Source: Sphingomicrobium nitratireducens
GTDB lineage: Bacteria; Pseudomonadota; Alphaproteobacteria; Sphingomonadales; Sphingomonadaceae
NCBI RefSeq assembly: GCF_026157035.1
Contig: NZ_JANJZA010000001.1
Span: 1,467,001 to 1,531,000 of the forward strand
Length of the DNA: 64,000 nucleotides
Direction: 5' to 3'
Shown here: in pieces, positions 43,888 through 53,884 of the stretch
Numbering within the stretch: position 1 is the stretch's first letter
Layout: every line of letters starts with the position of its first letter
Position numbers and translations under genes: made by a program
Notes under the pieces: generated by a model
Told to the model about the DNA's origin: nothing
Databases searched by the model: none
The model's input: the letters and a program-made list of their open reading frames with translations, nothing else

Positions 43888-46887
43888 ATGAAGACTTTGG
43901 TTTCTCGCCGTTCCACGAAATTTCTGATCGGCGCTTCGATCGCGGCGCTCGCCGCCATGCCGGCAACCGCCTACGCCCAGGACCCGGGCGGCGACTATCT
44001 TTCGGAAGATGCTGCCCAGGAAGCCAATGACGATGTGATCGTCGTCACGGGTATCCGCCAGTCGCTCAAGGACGCGATGGATCTCAAGCGCGAGGCGCAG
44101 GGTATCGTCGACGCGATCACCGCCGAAGACGTCGGCAAGTTCCCCGACACCAACCTCGCCGAGTCGCTCCAGCGCATCACCGGCGTCTCGATCGACCGCG
44201 CCAACGGCGAAGGTCAGTTCGTCACGGTCCGCGGCTTCGGCCCCGAATTCAACCTGGTGACCCTCAACGGTCGCCAGATGCCGACCTCGACGCTCGGCGA
44301 CTGCTGCACCCCGCCCTCGAGCCGCTCGTTCGACTTCGCCAACCTCGCGGCCGAATCGATCGCGCGCGTCGAGGTCTACAAATCGGGTCGCGCCAGCGTC
44401 CCGTCGGGCGGCATCGGCTCGCTCATCAACATCCACACCGGCCGTCCGCTCGACGCGCCGGGCTTCCGCGGTTCGGTCGGCGTCAAGGGCGTCTACGACA
44501 CGTCGCGCAACGACGGAAATCCGATCACGCCGGAAATCTCGGCGATCTTCAGCGACACGTTCGCCGACGACAAGGTCGGCATCATGCTCTCGGGCACCTA
44601 TCAGGACCGCAAGGCCAGCGTGAACAGTGCCACCGTCGGCGAATGGCGTGGGCCCTATTACGGTTGGGAAAACGACTGGGGCACGCTCAACCAGGCGGGC
44701 GTGGGCATCACCAACGATCCGGGCGATGGCGATCTCTACTCGGTCCCGCAAAACGGCAATTACGACTTCCTCGACATCGACCGCGAGCGCCTGAATGGCC
44801 AGGCCGTGCTGCAGTTCCGCCCGATCGACGGGTTGACCGCGACCGCCGACTACACCTTCGCCCGCACGCGCGTCGAAGCCGCTCTCGCCCGGACCAGCAT
44901 CTGGTTCAACCACGGTAACACGACGAGCAGCTGGACCGACGGTCCGCTCGCGGGTCCGCTGTTCTACTCGGAAACGTTCGATTCGCCGTCGGACTTCTCG
45001 TACCAGGCGCAGTACGCCAAGAACGAGACCGAGCTGAACTCGCTCGGCCTCAACCTCGAATATGAAATCTTCAACGGCCTGACGCTATTCGCCGATTTCC
45101 ACGATTCTTCGTCGGAGACCGGCCCGCGTAGCCCCTACGGCACCGACGCCATCGTCAGCACCGCGATCCTCGGGATCGACCAGCAGACGATCAATTTCGA
45201 AGGCGAGGTCCCGATCATCTCGGTCGTCGAGAATGCCGGGTCCGATCCCTACGATCCCTCGGGCGTGTTCGCGACGGGCAACAGCTTCCGCAACGGCCTG
45301 CAGCGTACCGATATCCAGCAGTATCAGGCCGGCGGCACCTGGGAGTTCGACAGCAACTTCCTCGACTCGGTCGATTTCGGCTTCAGCAAGGTCGAAAATG
45401 AAGTTCGTTCGGCCTACGGCTTTATCCAGCAGGACAGCTGGGGCGGCGCGGGTCCGCCCAGCGACCTTCCCGACGACCTGTTCACGGTCGGAACCGTGAC
45501 CGACAAGTTCAGCGGTCTCGACGAGTCCAGCGACGTCGTGCCGATCTATCTCAAGTACGACTTCGCCGAATATGTCGACCTGATCAAAGGCCTCTACAAC
45601 ACGTGCGGCGGACCCAGTGGCTCCTGCCTTGCGCCCTACCAGTATGACAGTCGCGTCAAGGAAGACACGACGGCCGCCTATATCGAGGCCAACCTCGAAT
45701 TCTACGCAGGCACCGTGCCGGTCAACGTCCACGCAGGTGTTCGCTACGAAGAAACCAAGATCACCAGCAACGCCTTGTCGCCCATCCCCACGGGCGAAGC
45801 AGCCTGGGTCGGCACCAACGAATTTGCCATCTATTTCGAGGACGAGGCCGATTTCACCGAGCTGACGGGCGAGTATGACTACTGGCTTCCGGCGATCGAT
45901 TTCGACATCGAACCGGTCGATGACGTCAAGTTGCGCGCCAGCTGGTCGAAGACGCTCGCGCGTCCCAACTACGCCAACCTGCAGGGCGGCATTTCGGTCG
46001 CGTCGAACTTCAACCAGGCTGGCGGCATCGGTGCGCGCGGTGCGCCCGACCTCCTCCCCTACCTCTCGAAGAACATCGATCTTTCGGCAGAGTGGTATTA
46101 TGACGACGCGAGCTATCTCGCAGTCGGCTTCTTCCACAAGAACGTCTCGAACTTTATCACCACTACGACGGTGTTCGAAAACTATGCCAACCTGCCCCAC
46201 CCGCTGTTCGGCCCGCGTGCCGATGCGGCGCGTGCAGCGGTTGCCGACCCGACCGATGTCGCGGAAGTCCGCGAGTGGATTTTCCAGAACGCCTGTACGC
46301 CCGACACGTGCGAGATCACCGGCACGAATATCGAAGGCTTCACGACGGGTCGGATTTTCGGCATTCCGGGTGAAGACCAGCCGATCAGCTTCGCATTGGG
46401 CGTGCCGGTCAACTCCGACCAGACCGCCAAGATCCACGGTTGGGAATTCGCGCTTCAGCACAACTTCTGGGACACGGGCTTCGGCGTCATCCTCAACTAC
46501 ACCATTGTCAAGGGCGATGCCGAGTATGACGACCTCGTGCCGGATTCGGAGAGCCAGTTCGCGCTCACCGGCCTGTCGGACAGCGCCAACGTGGTCGCTT
46601 TCTACGACAAGAACGGCTTCCAGGCCCGTCTCGCCTACAACTGGCGCGACAAGTTCTTCGGGGGTATCGGCAGCACCTATGCCGGCAACTTCCCCTATTA
46701 CATCGAGGACTATGGCCAGCTCGACGCGAGCATGAGCTACGAGGTGACCAGCCACATCACCGTGTTCGGCGAAGCCATCAACCTGCTCGGCGACGACCGT
46801 CGCGGCCACCGCCGCAACGATCGCACGCTCAACTTCTATCAGGAAGGCAAGCCGCGCTTCGCGCTCGGAGCCCGCTACAAGTTCTAG
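43888..46887 (+). CDS. TonB-dependent receptor (carbohydrate type)
   Basis: 999 residues. Signal peptide ending AMPATAYAQ, a TonB-box-like start of the mature region (DVIVVTGIRQSLKDAM), plug domain with GKFPDTNLAESLQRITGVS and VRGFGPEFNLVTLNGRQMP, then a 22-strand barrel ending in an aromatic-terminated FALGARYKF. Long extracellular loops are typical for oligosaccharide import. TAG stop is followed by a strong terminator, yet sapC and others lie 130 bases further on. Confidence 0.94.
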   Translation: MKTLVSRRSTKFLIGASIAALAAMPATAYAQDPGGDYLSEDAAQEANDDVIVVTGIRQSLKDAMDLKREAQGIVDAITAEDVGKFPDTNLAESLQRITGVSIDRANGEGQFVTVRGFGPEFNLVTLNGRQMPTSTLGDCCTPPSSRSFDFANLAAESIARVEVYKSGRASVPSGGIGSLINIHTGRPLDAPGFRGSVGVKGVYDTSRNDGNPITPEISAIFSDTFADDKVGIMLSGTYQDRKASVNSATVGEWRGPYYGWENDWGTLNQAGVGITNDPGDGDLYSVPQNGNYDFLDIDRERLNGQAVLQFRPIDGLTATADYTFARTRVEAALARTSIWFNHGNTTSSWTDGPLAGPLFYSETFDSPSDFSYQAQYAKNETELNSLGLNLEYEIFNGLTLFADFHDSSSETGPRSPYGTDAIVSTAILGIDQQTINFEGEVPIISVVENAGSDPYDPSGVFATGNSFRNGLQRTDIQQYQAGGTWEFDSNFLDSVDFGFSKVENEVRSAYGFIQQDSWGGAGPPSDLPDDLFTVGTVTDKFSGLDESSDVVPIYLKYDFAEYVDLIKGLYNTCGGPSGSCLAPYQYDSRVKEDTTAAYIEANLEFYAGTVPVNVHAGVRYEETKITSNALSPIPTGEAAWVGTNEFAIYFEDEADFTELTGEYDYWLPAIDFDIEPVDDVKLRASWSKTLARPNYANLQGGISVASNFNQAGGIGARGAPDLLPYLSKNIDLSAEWYYDDASYLAVGFFHKNVSNFITTTTVFENYANLPHPLFGPRADAARAAVADPTDVAEVREWIFQNACTPDTCEITGTNIEGFTTGRIFGIPGEDQPISFALGVPVNSDQTAKIHGWEFALQHNFWDTGFGVILNYTIVKGDAEYDDLVPDSESQFALTGLSDSANVVAFYDKNGFQARLAYNWRDKFFGGIGSTYAGNFPYYIEDYGQLDASMSYEVTSHITVFGEAINLLGDDRRGHRRNDRTLNFYQEGKPRFALGARYKF

Positions 46888-46906
46888 GAACGATGTAGCG
46901 CCAGAC

Positions 46907-46952
46907 AAAAGATCGGGCAGTTCCGCAATCGCGCGGAACTGCCCATCTTTTT
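46907..46952 (+). terminator. Rho-independent terminator after the TonB receptor
   Basis: GGGCAGTTCCGC and GCGGAACTGCCC form a perfect 12-bp stem around AATCGC, followed by ATCTTTTT. The stem can be extended by AAAGAT/ATCTTT across a single bulged C. A classical terminator that would limit read-through from the receptor to sapC. Confidence 0.9.
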
Positions 46953-47017
46953 GCCCGGCTTCCAAGATGCTAGGCCAGCGCGCGAACCCACGATCATCGA
47001 GGAATCATTCTCCACCC

Positions 47018-47728
47018 ATGGCCAACCACCAGCCCGTCAATCCGCAACAGCACGGCAAGCTGCGCGTGAACCGGACCCGCAGTGCTGAATTCGGCGATGC
47101 GCAAATGGCCGCGCTCGTCATCCCGGAGGAGTTTCGCAAGCTCCAGGCGCATTATCCGATCGTCTTCCAGAAGAGCGCGGAACGCGACGCCATCCGCTGC
47201 ATCGCGCTGTTGGGTTTCGAAAAGGACGAAAACCTGTTCCTCACCGACGACGGATGGGACGCGCCCTATGTCCCGCTGACGATGGATATTCCGCCGTTTC
47301 TCGTCGGCCTGTCGCGCGACAAGGACAAGCCCGCCCATGTCCATCTCGACATGGACCATCCGCGCCTCGGCGAGAAGGAGGGCGAGCCCCTCTTCGACGA
47401 GCATGAAAAGCCCACGCCCCTACTCGGACAGATGGCGGCCAAGCTCGGCGCGCTTCATGGCGGGGTCGCGACCTCGGAGGCTTTCACGAAGATGCTGGAC
47501 GAGATGGGGCTGATTGAAAGCTTCGTGTTCGACGTCGAGTTGGCCGACGGCACGGCCGCGCGCCTCGCTGGCTTTCACACGATCAACGAGGACAAGCTCG
47601 CCAAGCTCTCAACCGAGCAGCTTGGACGCTTGCAGGAAGCCGGCTTTCTGATGCCCGCCTTCATGGTCGTCGCGTCGACCGGCCGCTTCTCGGACCTCGT
47701 CCGGCGCAAGAATGCCCGGCTCGGCTAA
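47018..47728 (+). CDS. SapC-family protein
   Basis: 236 residues of the SapC superfamily: AALVIPEEFRKLQAHYPIVF, GFEKDENLFLTDDGWDAPYVP and PLFDEHEKPTPLL are characteristic. Cytoplasmic, no signal peptide. The family was named from an S-layer cluster but its function is not established; it regularly sits between TonB receptors and cupin/halogenase genes, as here. Start at 47018, where the conserved N-terminus begins. Overlaps the cupin gene by 17 bases. Confidence 0.88.
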   Translation: MANHQPVNPQQHGKLRVNRTRSAEFGDAQMAALVIPEEFRKLQAHYPIVFQKSAERDAIRCIALLGFEKDENLFLTDDGWDAPYVPLTMDIPPFLVGLSRDKDKPAHVHLDMDHPRLGEKEGEPLFDEHEKPTPLLGQMAAKLGALHGGVATSEAFTKMLDEMGLIESFVFDVELADGTAARLAGFHTINEDKLAKLSTEQLGRLQEAGFLMPAFMVVASTGRFSDLVRRKNARLG

Positions 47729-48746
47729 CCAGCCTCCCTTCGACGATTTGCCACCGCTCGACGAGGTCGCGGCGGGGGAGCGACCGCTGGACGAGATCGT
47801 GGCGGGCGAGACGCCGCTCGTCATTCGCGGGTTGTTCGATGAATGGCCGCTGGTTGCGGCCGGCAGGGCATCCAGCGAGGCGGCGCGGACTTTCGTTCTC
47901 GATCACGCTCGGGGCGACCGCCCCTTCGTCCTGACGAGCGGTGCCCCACGCCCGCGCGGCCGCATCTTCTACGACGACGCGATGCACGTCGATGCCGAGA
48001 CAGAACGGCTGCCGCTTTCCGATGCCATCGCGCGGATGAGAGACCATGAAGGGGATGATACCCCTCCCCTCCTCTATCTCACCTCGACCGATATCGACGG
48101 CTTCTTCGAAGGGTTGGCCGAGACGCTGCCGAGCGGGCTCGGCGAGCGTCACCAGATGTTGCGCAGCATCTGGATCGGCCTTCGTTCGGAAGTTCCCGCG
48201 CACAATGACGTGCCGCGCAATCTGGCAGGTGTCGCGGTGGGTCGCCGCCGCTTTACCCTGTTCCCGCCCGAGGCGATGACGCACCTCTATCCGGGCCCGA
48301 TCGACAACAGCCCGGCCGGACGTCCCGTTTCCATGGTCGACTTTACTGCGATCGATTCCGACCGCTTCCCCGAAGCCGACAAAGCACTCGCGCAAGGACG
48401 TACCGCGCTGCTCGAGCCCGGCGATGCGATCTACATCCCGAGCCTGTGGTGGCACCAGGTCGAGGCGCTCGATCCATTCAATGTCCTCGTCAATTTCTGG
48501 TGGCGCGATGTGCCCTTGTCGTGGGGCGACCCGCAGGACGCGCTCTACCATGCGATCTGGACCATCCGCTCGCTGCCTGAAGAGCAGCGCAAGCGGTGGC
48601 GCGACCAGTTCGACCATTATGTCTTCGGCGATCCCGGGCGGGCCGCCGGACACCTCCCCGATGAAGCGCGCGGCATCCTCGGGCCGATGGACACCAACCT
48701 CGGCCAACGCCTGCGCACTTACCTGATAAGGGTCCTCAACCGATGA
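47712..48746 (+). CDS. Cupin-like (JmjC/Cupin_8) domain protein
   Basis: 344 residues of the cupin_8 family. Iron-site pattern HxD...H: PAHNDVPRNL (His, Asp) and SLWWHQVEAL (second His), consistent with a 2-oxoglutarate/Fe(II) dioxygenase core. Other marks: VIRGLFDEWPLV and DAIYIPSLWWH. Substrate unknown; proteins of this type hydroxylate proteins or tRNA in other systems. Overlaps sapC upstream and the halogenase gene downstream (ATGA). Confidence 0.86.
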   Translation: MPGSANQPPFDDLPPLDEVAAGERPLDEIVAGETPLVIRGLFDEWPLVAAGRASSEAARTFVLDHARGDRPFVLTSGAPRPRGRIFYDDAMHVDAETERLPLSDAIARMRDHEGDDTPPLLYLTSTDIDGFFEGLAETLPSGLGERHQMLRSIWIGLRSEVPAHNDVPRNLAGVAVGRRRFTLFPPEAMTHLYPGPIDNSPAGRPVSMVDFTAIDSDRFPEADKALAQGRTALLEPGDAIYIPSLWWHQVEALDPFNVLVNFWWRDVPLSWGDPQDALYHAIWTIRSLPEEQRKRWRDQFDHYVFGDPGRAAGHLPDEARGILGPMDTNLGQRLRTYLIRVLNR

Positions 48747-50227
48747 ACGAAATGAAGAAACAGCGCGTCGTGATCGCGGGCGGCGGGACGGCCGGTTGGA
48801 TGACCGCAGCAGCCCTCGCCAAGACGTTCGGGCCGACAATCGACGTCACCTTGGTCGAAAGCGATGCGATCGGCACGATCGGGGTGGGCGAAGCGACCAT
48901 CCCGCCGATCGTGACCTACAATCGCCTGCTCGAGATCGACGAGGCCGAATTCATGGCCGCGACCCAGGCAACCTTCAAACTCGGCATCAACTTCGAAGGC
49001 TGGAAGGGCGAGGACGACGCCTATTTCCACAGCTTCGGGACGACCGGCAAGGACCATTGGTCATGCGGTTTCCAGCATTTCTGGCGCCGTGCGGCCGAGC
49101 AGGGCGATATTCCGCCTTACGCCGAATATTGCCCCGAAACCGTGGCCGCGCTCGCGGGCAAGTTCGCCCACACCCCCAAGAAGGCGGTCAACTACGCGTT
49201 CCACCTCGATGCGGGACTCTACGCCAAGTTCCTGCGTGCACTCGCCGAGAAAAACGGTGCGGTGCGCCGCGAAGGCAAGATCGCCAAGGTCAATCTCGAT
49301 GCCGAAAACGGCCATATTGCCTCGCTCGACCTCGAAGGCGGCGAGACGATCGAAGGCGACCTGTTCGTCGATTGCACCGGCTTTCGCGCGCTGCTGATCG
49401 GCGAAGCGCTTGGCATCGGGTTCGACGATTGGACGCATTACCTGCCGTGCGACCGCGCCATCGCGGTGCAGACCAAGTCTGTGCGCAAATCCGTCCCCTA
49501 CACCCGCTCGATCGCGCACGACGCAGGCTGGCAGTGGCGCATTCCGCTCCAGCATCGCATGGGCAACGGCATCGTCTATTGCAGCCGCTTCATGGAGCAG
49601 GACGACGCGCTCAAGCTGCTGTTCGACACGGTCGAGGGCGAGCGGCTGGTCGAGCCCAACTTCATTCGCTTCAAGACCGGCGCACGCGAAAAGCAGTGGG
49701 AGAAGAATTGCATCGCGGTCGGGCTGTCGAGCGGGTTCATGGAGCCGCTGGAATCGACCAGTATCCACATGATCCAGCGCAACGTGCTGCGCCTCGTCCG
49801 GCTGATGCCTCAGCATGGAATCAACCCGGCGAATATCGACGAATTCAACAAGGAATCGTCGCTCGACATGCACCAGATCCGCGACTTCCTGATCCTCCAT
49901 TACCATGTCACCGAGCGCAAATCGGATTTCTGGCAAATGTGCCGCGACATGGCGATTCCGGACAGCCTGCGCCACAAGATCGACCTGTTCACACAGTCGG
50001 GTCGCGTGTTCCGCCGCTCGGATGAATTGTTCGCCGAGAACAGCTGGATACAGGTGATGATCGGACAGGGCCTGATGCCCGAGAGCTGGCATCCGATCGT
50101 GGGCAAGATGAACGACAAGCAGCTGGCCGGATTCCTCACCAAGGTCCACGATCACGCGAAACAGGTGGCCGACAGCCTGCCCGAACATGCGGCCTACGTG
50201 CAGAATTATTGCGGGACGAAGGGCTGA
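48743..50227 (+). CDS. Flavin-dependent tryptophan-halogenase family protein
   Basis: 494 residues. FAD-binding GGGTAGWMTAAAL, the halogenase WQWRIPLQ (WxWxIP) motif, a lysine in the position of the catalytic Lys79 (TFKLGINFEGW) and a conserved GFMEPLEST near the substrate pocket, matching the PrnA/RebH family pattern. Needs reduced FAD from a partner reductase; none is seen nearby. Context with receptor/SapC/cupin suggests modification of something other than free tryptophan, but the substrate is unknown. Confidence 0.9.
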   Translation: MNEMKKQRVVIAGGGTAGWMTAAALAKTFGPTIDVTLVESDAIGTIGVGEATIPPIVTYNRLLEIDEAEFMAATQATFKLGINFEGWKGEDDAYFHSFGTTGKDHWSCGFQHFWRRAAEQGDIPPYAEYCPETVAALAGKFAHTPKKAVNYAFHLDAGLYAKFLRALAEKNGAVRREGKIAKVNLDAENGHIASLDLEGGETIEGDLFVDCTGFRALLIGEALGIGFDDWTHYLPCDRAIAVQTKSVRKSVPYTRSIAHDAGWQWRIPLQHRMGNGIVYCSRFMEQDDALKLLFDTVEGERLVEPNFIRFKTGAREKQWEKNCIAVGLSSGFMEPLESTSIHMIQRNVLRLVRLMPQHGINPANIDEFNKESSLDMHQIRDFLILHYHVTERKSDFWQMCRDMAIPDSLRHKIDLFTQSGRVFRRSDELFAENSWIQVMIGQGLMPESWHPIVGKMNDKQLAGFLTKVHDHAKQVADSLPEHAAYVQNYCGTKG

Positions 50228-50229
50228 GC

Positions 50230-51447
50230 GTGGGGGCCGTCGATCGCCTCGCGCGTCCTCCCCGGCTCCCGCTCCCTTATTTCGTCAGCGCCATTTTCGG
50301 CGCGCATCTCGCCTTCATCCCGCTGTTCGGGGTGTTGCTCCCCGCGAAGGTCGAGCGGCTGTCGCCGGACAGCGCGCTGGTCGACTTCAGCTGGCTGCTG
50401 CTCGTGGGGGCGCTCACGGCAAGCGTCGCCAATATCCTGGCAGGCGCGCTCTCGGATCGGCTGGTTGCGCGTGGAGGCACGAGGCGACCGCTCGTCGTTG
50501 CCGGTCTGATGGGCCTCTTCGCGAGCGGGGCCGGCTTCCTGATGGCGACCAGCTTTGGCGGCCTGTTGTTCGCCATGATCCTCTTCCAGTTCGCGCTCAA
50601 CGCGATGTTCGCGCCCATCGTCGCCTTGCTCGCCGACGCCATTCCCCACGCACGCAAGGGTTGGACGGCGGGATGGCTCAATCTCGCCTTGCCCTTCGGC
50701 AGTTTCGCGATGGGGGTCGCGGGCCTCCTGCTCGGCAGTCTCGACTTCGCGGCCTTCCTGACCTTGCCGATCATCGTCGTGTTCATGTGCGCGCCCCTGC
50801 TTGCCCGCTGGCCCGCCATGCCCAGCAGCGGTACGCACGAGAAATTGCGCTATGCTCCCGCACCCAAGGGCCGCCGCACCGATTTCGTCCTCGCGTGGAT
50901 CGCGCGCTTTGCGATGCAGTTGGGGGGCGCGGTCATGTTCGGCTATTTCTTCTTCGTCGTGCGCGACCTCTTAGGAAGCGAGGCGACGACTGCCAGCGAC
51001 GCGACCCGTCTTACCTTCCTCGCCGCGCCGCCAGCGGCAGTCGCGACGCTCGTCCTGGGCCGCCTCTCCGACCGTCGATGGGGCCGCCGTCCACCGCTCG
51101 TTTTCGCGGCGTTGGTCGCCGCCGTCGCGCTCGGGATGATCGCCAGCGGCCCCGGCCCGGGCCTCGCGGTCGCGGGCTACACGCTATTCCTGACCTCGCT
51201 GACGCTGTTCCTTGCGCTCGACCAGGCGCTGGTCGCCGAGCTGGTCACCGGCATGGAGGATCGCGGCAAGCGGCTGGGCTGGATGAACCTCACGAACACG
51301 CTCCCGGCGATCCTCGTCCCTGCGACGAGCCTCGTACTGCTGACGGGTGAGCCAGGCTCTACCCTTCTGACGCAGTTGCTGGTCGGCTGCGCCCTGGCAG
51401 CGGTCGTCGCGGCCCTCACCATCGCGCGGATCCGCACGGTCCGCTAA
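50230..51447 (+). CDS. MFS transporter
   Basis: 405 residues, GTG start two bases after the halogenase stop, with AAGG upstream. Twelve predicted membrane helices; loop motif ALSDRLVARGGTRRPLV between helices 2 and 3, the MFS signature. GPH/MelB-like or related subgroup is possible. By position between the receptor cluster and glucokinase, likely a sugar or glucoside importer. Confidence 0.86.
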   Translation: MGAVDRLARPPRLPLPYFVSAIFGAHLAFIPLFGVLLPAKVERLSPDSALVDFSWLLLVGALTASVANILAGALSDRLVARGGTRRPLVVAGLMGLFASGAGFLMATSFGGLLFAMILFQFALNAMFAPIVALLADAIPHARKGWTAGWLNLALPFGSFAMGVAGLLLGSLDFAAFLTLPIIVVFMCAPLLARWPAMPSSGTHEKLRYAPAPKGRRTDFVLAWIARFAMQLGGAVMFGYFFFVVRDLLGSEATTASDATRLTFLAAPPAAVATLVLGRLSDRRWGRRPPLVFAALVAAVALGMIASGPGPGLAVAGYTLFLTSLTLFLALDQALVAELVTGMEDRGKRLGWMNLTNTLPAILVPATSLVLLTGEPGSTLLTQLLVGCALAAVVAALTIARIRTVR

Positions 51448-51475
51448 AGCCATCGAAGAGAAGGAGCCCGACAAG

Positions 51476-52450
51476 ATGACACAGATGGTCGCCGTCGATC
51501 TGGGAGGCACCCACGCCCGCTTCGCCATCGCCACGTTGGATGAGGGCGGCGCGCCGAGCATCGAAGAAGCACTGACGCTCAAGACCGCCGACCATGCCGA
51601 TTTCCTGAGCGCGTGGAAGGCCTATGGCGCGCATCTCGGGCGCGAGCTGCCGCCGCGCGCCGCGATTGCGGCCGCCGGGCCGGTGTTCGACGACGAGATC
51701 AAGCTGACCAACAATCCCTGGACCTTGCGCCCGAGCCGGATCGAGGCCGCGTGCGAACTCGACCAGCTCGTGGTGGTCAATGATTTCGAGGCGGTCGGCC
51801 ATGCCATCGCTCGGCTTCCCGAGGACGCGTTCGAGCACCTGACGGGTCCCAAGAGGCCGATGGCCGAAGCCCGTTCGATCAGCATCGTCGGTCCGGGAAC
51901 GGGGCTCGGGGTCGCCTTCGTCATGCGCCTCGAGGACGGCCGCTACCATGTCCAGCCGACCGAGGGCGGCCATGTCGATTTCGCCCCGCGCGACAGTTTC
52001 GAGGACCGGCTCGTCCAGCGCGTGCGCGCCCGCCACCTTCGTGTCTCGGCCGAGCGCGTCGTCTCGGGTCCCGCCATCGTCGATATCTACGAAACGCTCG
52101 CCGTGGTCGAAGGCAAGCCGGTCGCGCTCCACGACGATCGCGCCATCTGGACTGCGGCGCTCGAGGGCAAGGACGCGCTTGCCGTTGCGGCGATGGATCG
52201 CTTCTGCCAGTCGCTCGGCAGCGTGGCGGGCGACATGGCGCTTGCCCAAGGCGCCGACGCCGTCGTCATCGCGGGCGGCCTTGGCGCGCGGATCCGCGAT
52301 CACCTGCCCAAGACCGGCTTTGCCAACCGCTTCCGCGCCAAGGGCCGGTTCGAACATATGATGGCCGGCATCCCGGTCCGCCTGGTCGTGGCAGACGAGC
52401 CCGGCCTCTACGGGGCAGCCGCCGCATTCGCCTGTCACGCGAGCGCCTGA
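51476..52450 (+). CDS. glk: Glucokinase
   Basis: 324 residues of the E. coli-type glucokinase family. ATP-binding MVAVDLGGTHARFAIAT, sugar-binding KLTNNPWTL and LVVVNDFEAVGHAI, then IVGPGTGLGVAFV and PTEGGHVDFAPRD. Phosphorylates glucose delivered by the neighbouring transporters and GH3 enzyme, feeding the Entner-Doudoroff or glycolytic route. AAGGAG lies about 9 bases upstream. Ends the sugar locus. Confidence 0.93.
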   Translation: MTQMVAVDLGGTHARFAIATLDEGGAPSIEEALTLKTADHADFLSAWKAYGAHLGRELPPRAAIAAAGPVFDDEIKLTNNPWTLRPSRIEAACELDQLVVVNDFEAVGHAIARLPEDAFEHLTGPKRPMAEARSISIVGPGTGLGVAFVMRLEDGRYHVQPTEGGHVDFAPRDSFEDRLVQRVRARHLRVSAERVVSGPAIVDIYETLAVVEGKPVALHDDRAIWTAALEGKDALAVAAMDRFCQSLGSVAGDMALAQGADAVVIAGGLGARIRDHLPKTGFANRFRAKGRFEHMMAGIPVRLVVADEPGLYGAAAAFACHASA

Positions 52451-52512
52451 CCCCTTGCCATCGCTGTCAGGCTCGTTACGCGGGGGCACTCCATCGTCGA
52501 AAGAGGCGACAT

Positions 52513-52980
52513 ATGCTCAAGCGGCTGCGCCGTAAGCCCCGCGTGGGGTGGCGCGAATGGGTCGCCCTCCCCGATCTCGGGGTCGAGGCGGTCAAGGCCA
52601 AGATCGATACCGGCGCGCGCACGTCCGCGATCCATGCCTTCGGGGTGACCGAGCACGAGGACGAAGACGGCGCGCTGGTCCGGTTCGCGCTCCACCCGGT
52701 CCAGCGGCGGCGCCTGCCCGAAGTGAAATGCCAGGCCCGCCTGCGCGACAAGCGCGCGGTGAGGAGCTCGAACGGGAAGAGCGAGATGCGCTATGTGATC
52801 GAGACGACGGCGCGGATCGGCAACGAAGAATTCCCGATCGAGTTGACGCTCACGAACCGTGACGAAATGGGGTTCCGGATGTTGCTCGGACGCGAGGCCT
52901 TGAAACGCCGCTTCCTGGTCGATCCCGGCAGGAGCTATCTCGCCGGCAAGAAACCGGCCAGTGCAGGAGACAATTCGTGA
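52513..52980 (+). CDS. RimB-like retropepsin-fold protease (ATP-dependent Zn protease family)
   Basis: 155 residues. The single aspartate motif [14 protein letters not shown] and the [21 protein letters not shown] end are characteristic of the COG4067/RimB family. Known from Pseudomonas rimABK, where RimB modulates RimK-driven glutamylation of ribosomal protein S6. Overlaps rimK (GTGA), which strongly supports that role. Confidence 0.88.
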   Translation: MLKRLRRKPRVGWREWVALPDLGVEAVKAKIDTGARTSAIHAFGVTEHEDEDGALVRFALHPVQRRRLPEVKCQARLRDKRAVRSSNGKSEMRYVIETTARIGNEEFPIELTLTNRDEMGFRMLLGREALKRRFLVDPGRSYLAGKKPASAGDNS

Positions 52981-53882
52981 AACTCGCTTTGATGTGCCGT
53001 AACCCCGACCTTTATTCGCACCGGCGGCTTGTCGAGGCGGCGAAGACGCGCGGACACGACATCGACATCATCGATCACCTGCGCTGCTACATCAACATCA
53101 CCTCGAACCGGCCGAGCATCCGCTACCAGGGCCACGACTTGCCCAAGTACGACGCGGTCATCCCGCGCATCGGGGCGAGCGTGACGTTCTACGGGACCGC
53201 AGTCCTCAGGCAGTTCGAGATGATGGGCGTCTATCCCCTGAACGAAAGCGTCGCGATCAGCCGCAGCCGCGACAAGCTGCGCTCGATGCAGTTGCTCGCG
53301 CGCAAGGGCGTCGGCCTTCCGGTCACCGTGTTCGCGCACAAGACCAGCCGCGCCGAGGAAATCATCGAGATGGCCGGCGGTGCGCCGGTCGTGATCAAGC
53401 TGCTCGAGGGAACGCAGGGTATCGGCGTGGTGCTCGGCGAGACCCAGAAGGCCGCCGAATCGATCATTCAGGCGTTCGGCGGGGTCGGCTCGAACATCCT
53501 CACCCAGCAATTCATCAAGGAAGCCGGCGGCTCGGATATTCGCTGCTTCGTCATCGGCGACAAGGTCGTCGCGGCGATGAAGCGCACCGGCAAGGATGGG
53601 GACTTCCGCTCCAACCTCCACCGCGGCGGCACCGCGGAAGTGGTCAAGATCACCGCGCTCGAGCGCAAGACCGCGACCATGGCGGCGCGCGCGATGGGCC
53701 TCCGCGTGTGCGGCGTCGACCTCCTTCGCGCCAATCACGGCCCGGTGGTGATGGAGGTCAACTCCTCGCCCGGCCTCGAGGGTCTCGAGGGCGCGACCGG
53801 CAAGGACGTCGCCGGGATGATCATCGAATTTCTCGAAAAATCCGCCAAGGAAGGCAACACCCGCACGACCGGGAAAGGCTGA
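52977..53882 (+). CDS. rimK: Ribosomal protein S6--L-glutamate ligase RimK
   Basis: 301 residues, ATP-grasp enzyme adding Glu residues to the C-terminus of S6. Conserved stretches: [76 protein letters not shown] and [16 protein letters not shown] start overlapping the rimB-like stop. Three bases from the stop of the convergent glutamate synthase-like gene. Confidence 0.94.
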   Translation: MKLALMCRNPDLYSHRRLVEAAKTRGHDIDIIDHLRCYINITSNRPSIRYQGHDLPKYDAVIPRIGASVTFYGTAVLRQFEMMGVYPLNESVAISRSRDKLRSMQLLARKGVGLPVTVFAHKTSRAEEIIEMAGGAPVVIKLLEGTQGIGVVLGETQKAAESIIQAFGGVGSNILTQQFIKEAGGSDIRCFVIGDKVVAAMKRTGKDGDFRSNLHRGGTAEVVKITALERKTATMAARAMGLRVCGVDLLRANHGPVVMEVNSSPGLEGLEGATGKDVAGMIIEFLEKSAKEGNTRTTGKG

Positions 53883-53884
53883 CC

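Noticed and set aside
45085-46965. 626-residue minus-strand frame opposite the TonB receptor
   Set aside because: Antisense shadow of the receptor barrel; composition is Val/Arg/Asp-rich with no motif.
52445-52472. Possible terminator after glucokinase (GCCTGAC / GTCAGGC)
   Set aside because: Only a 7-bp stem with a 14-base loop and no T-run; too weak to call.
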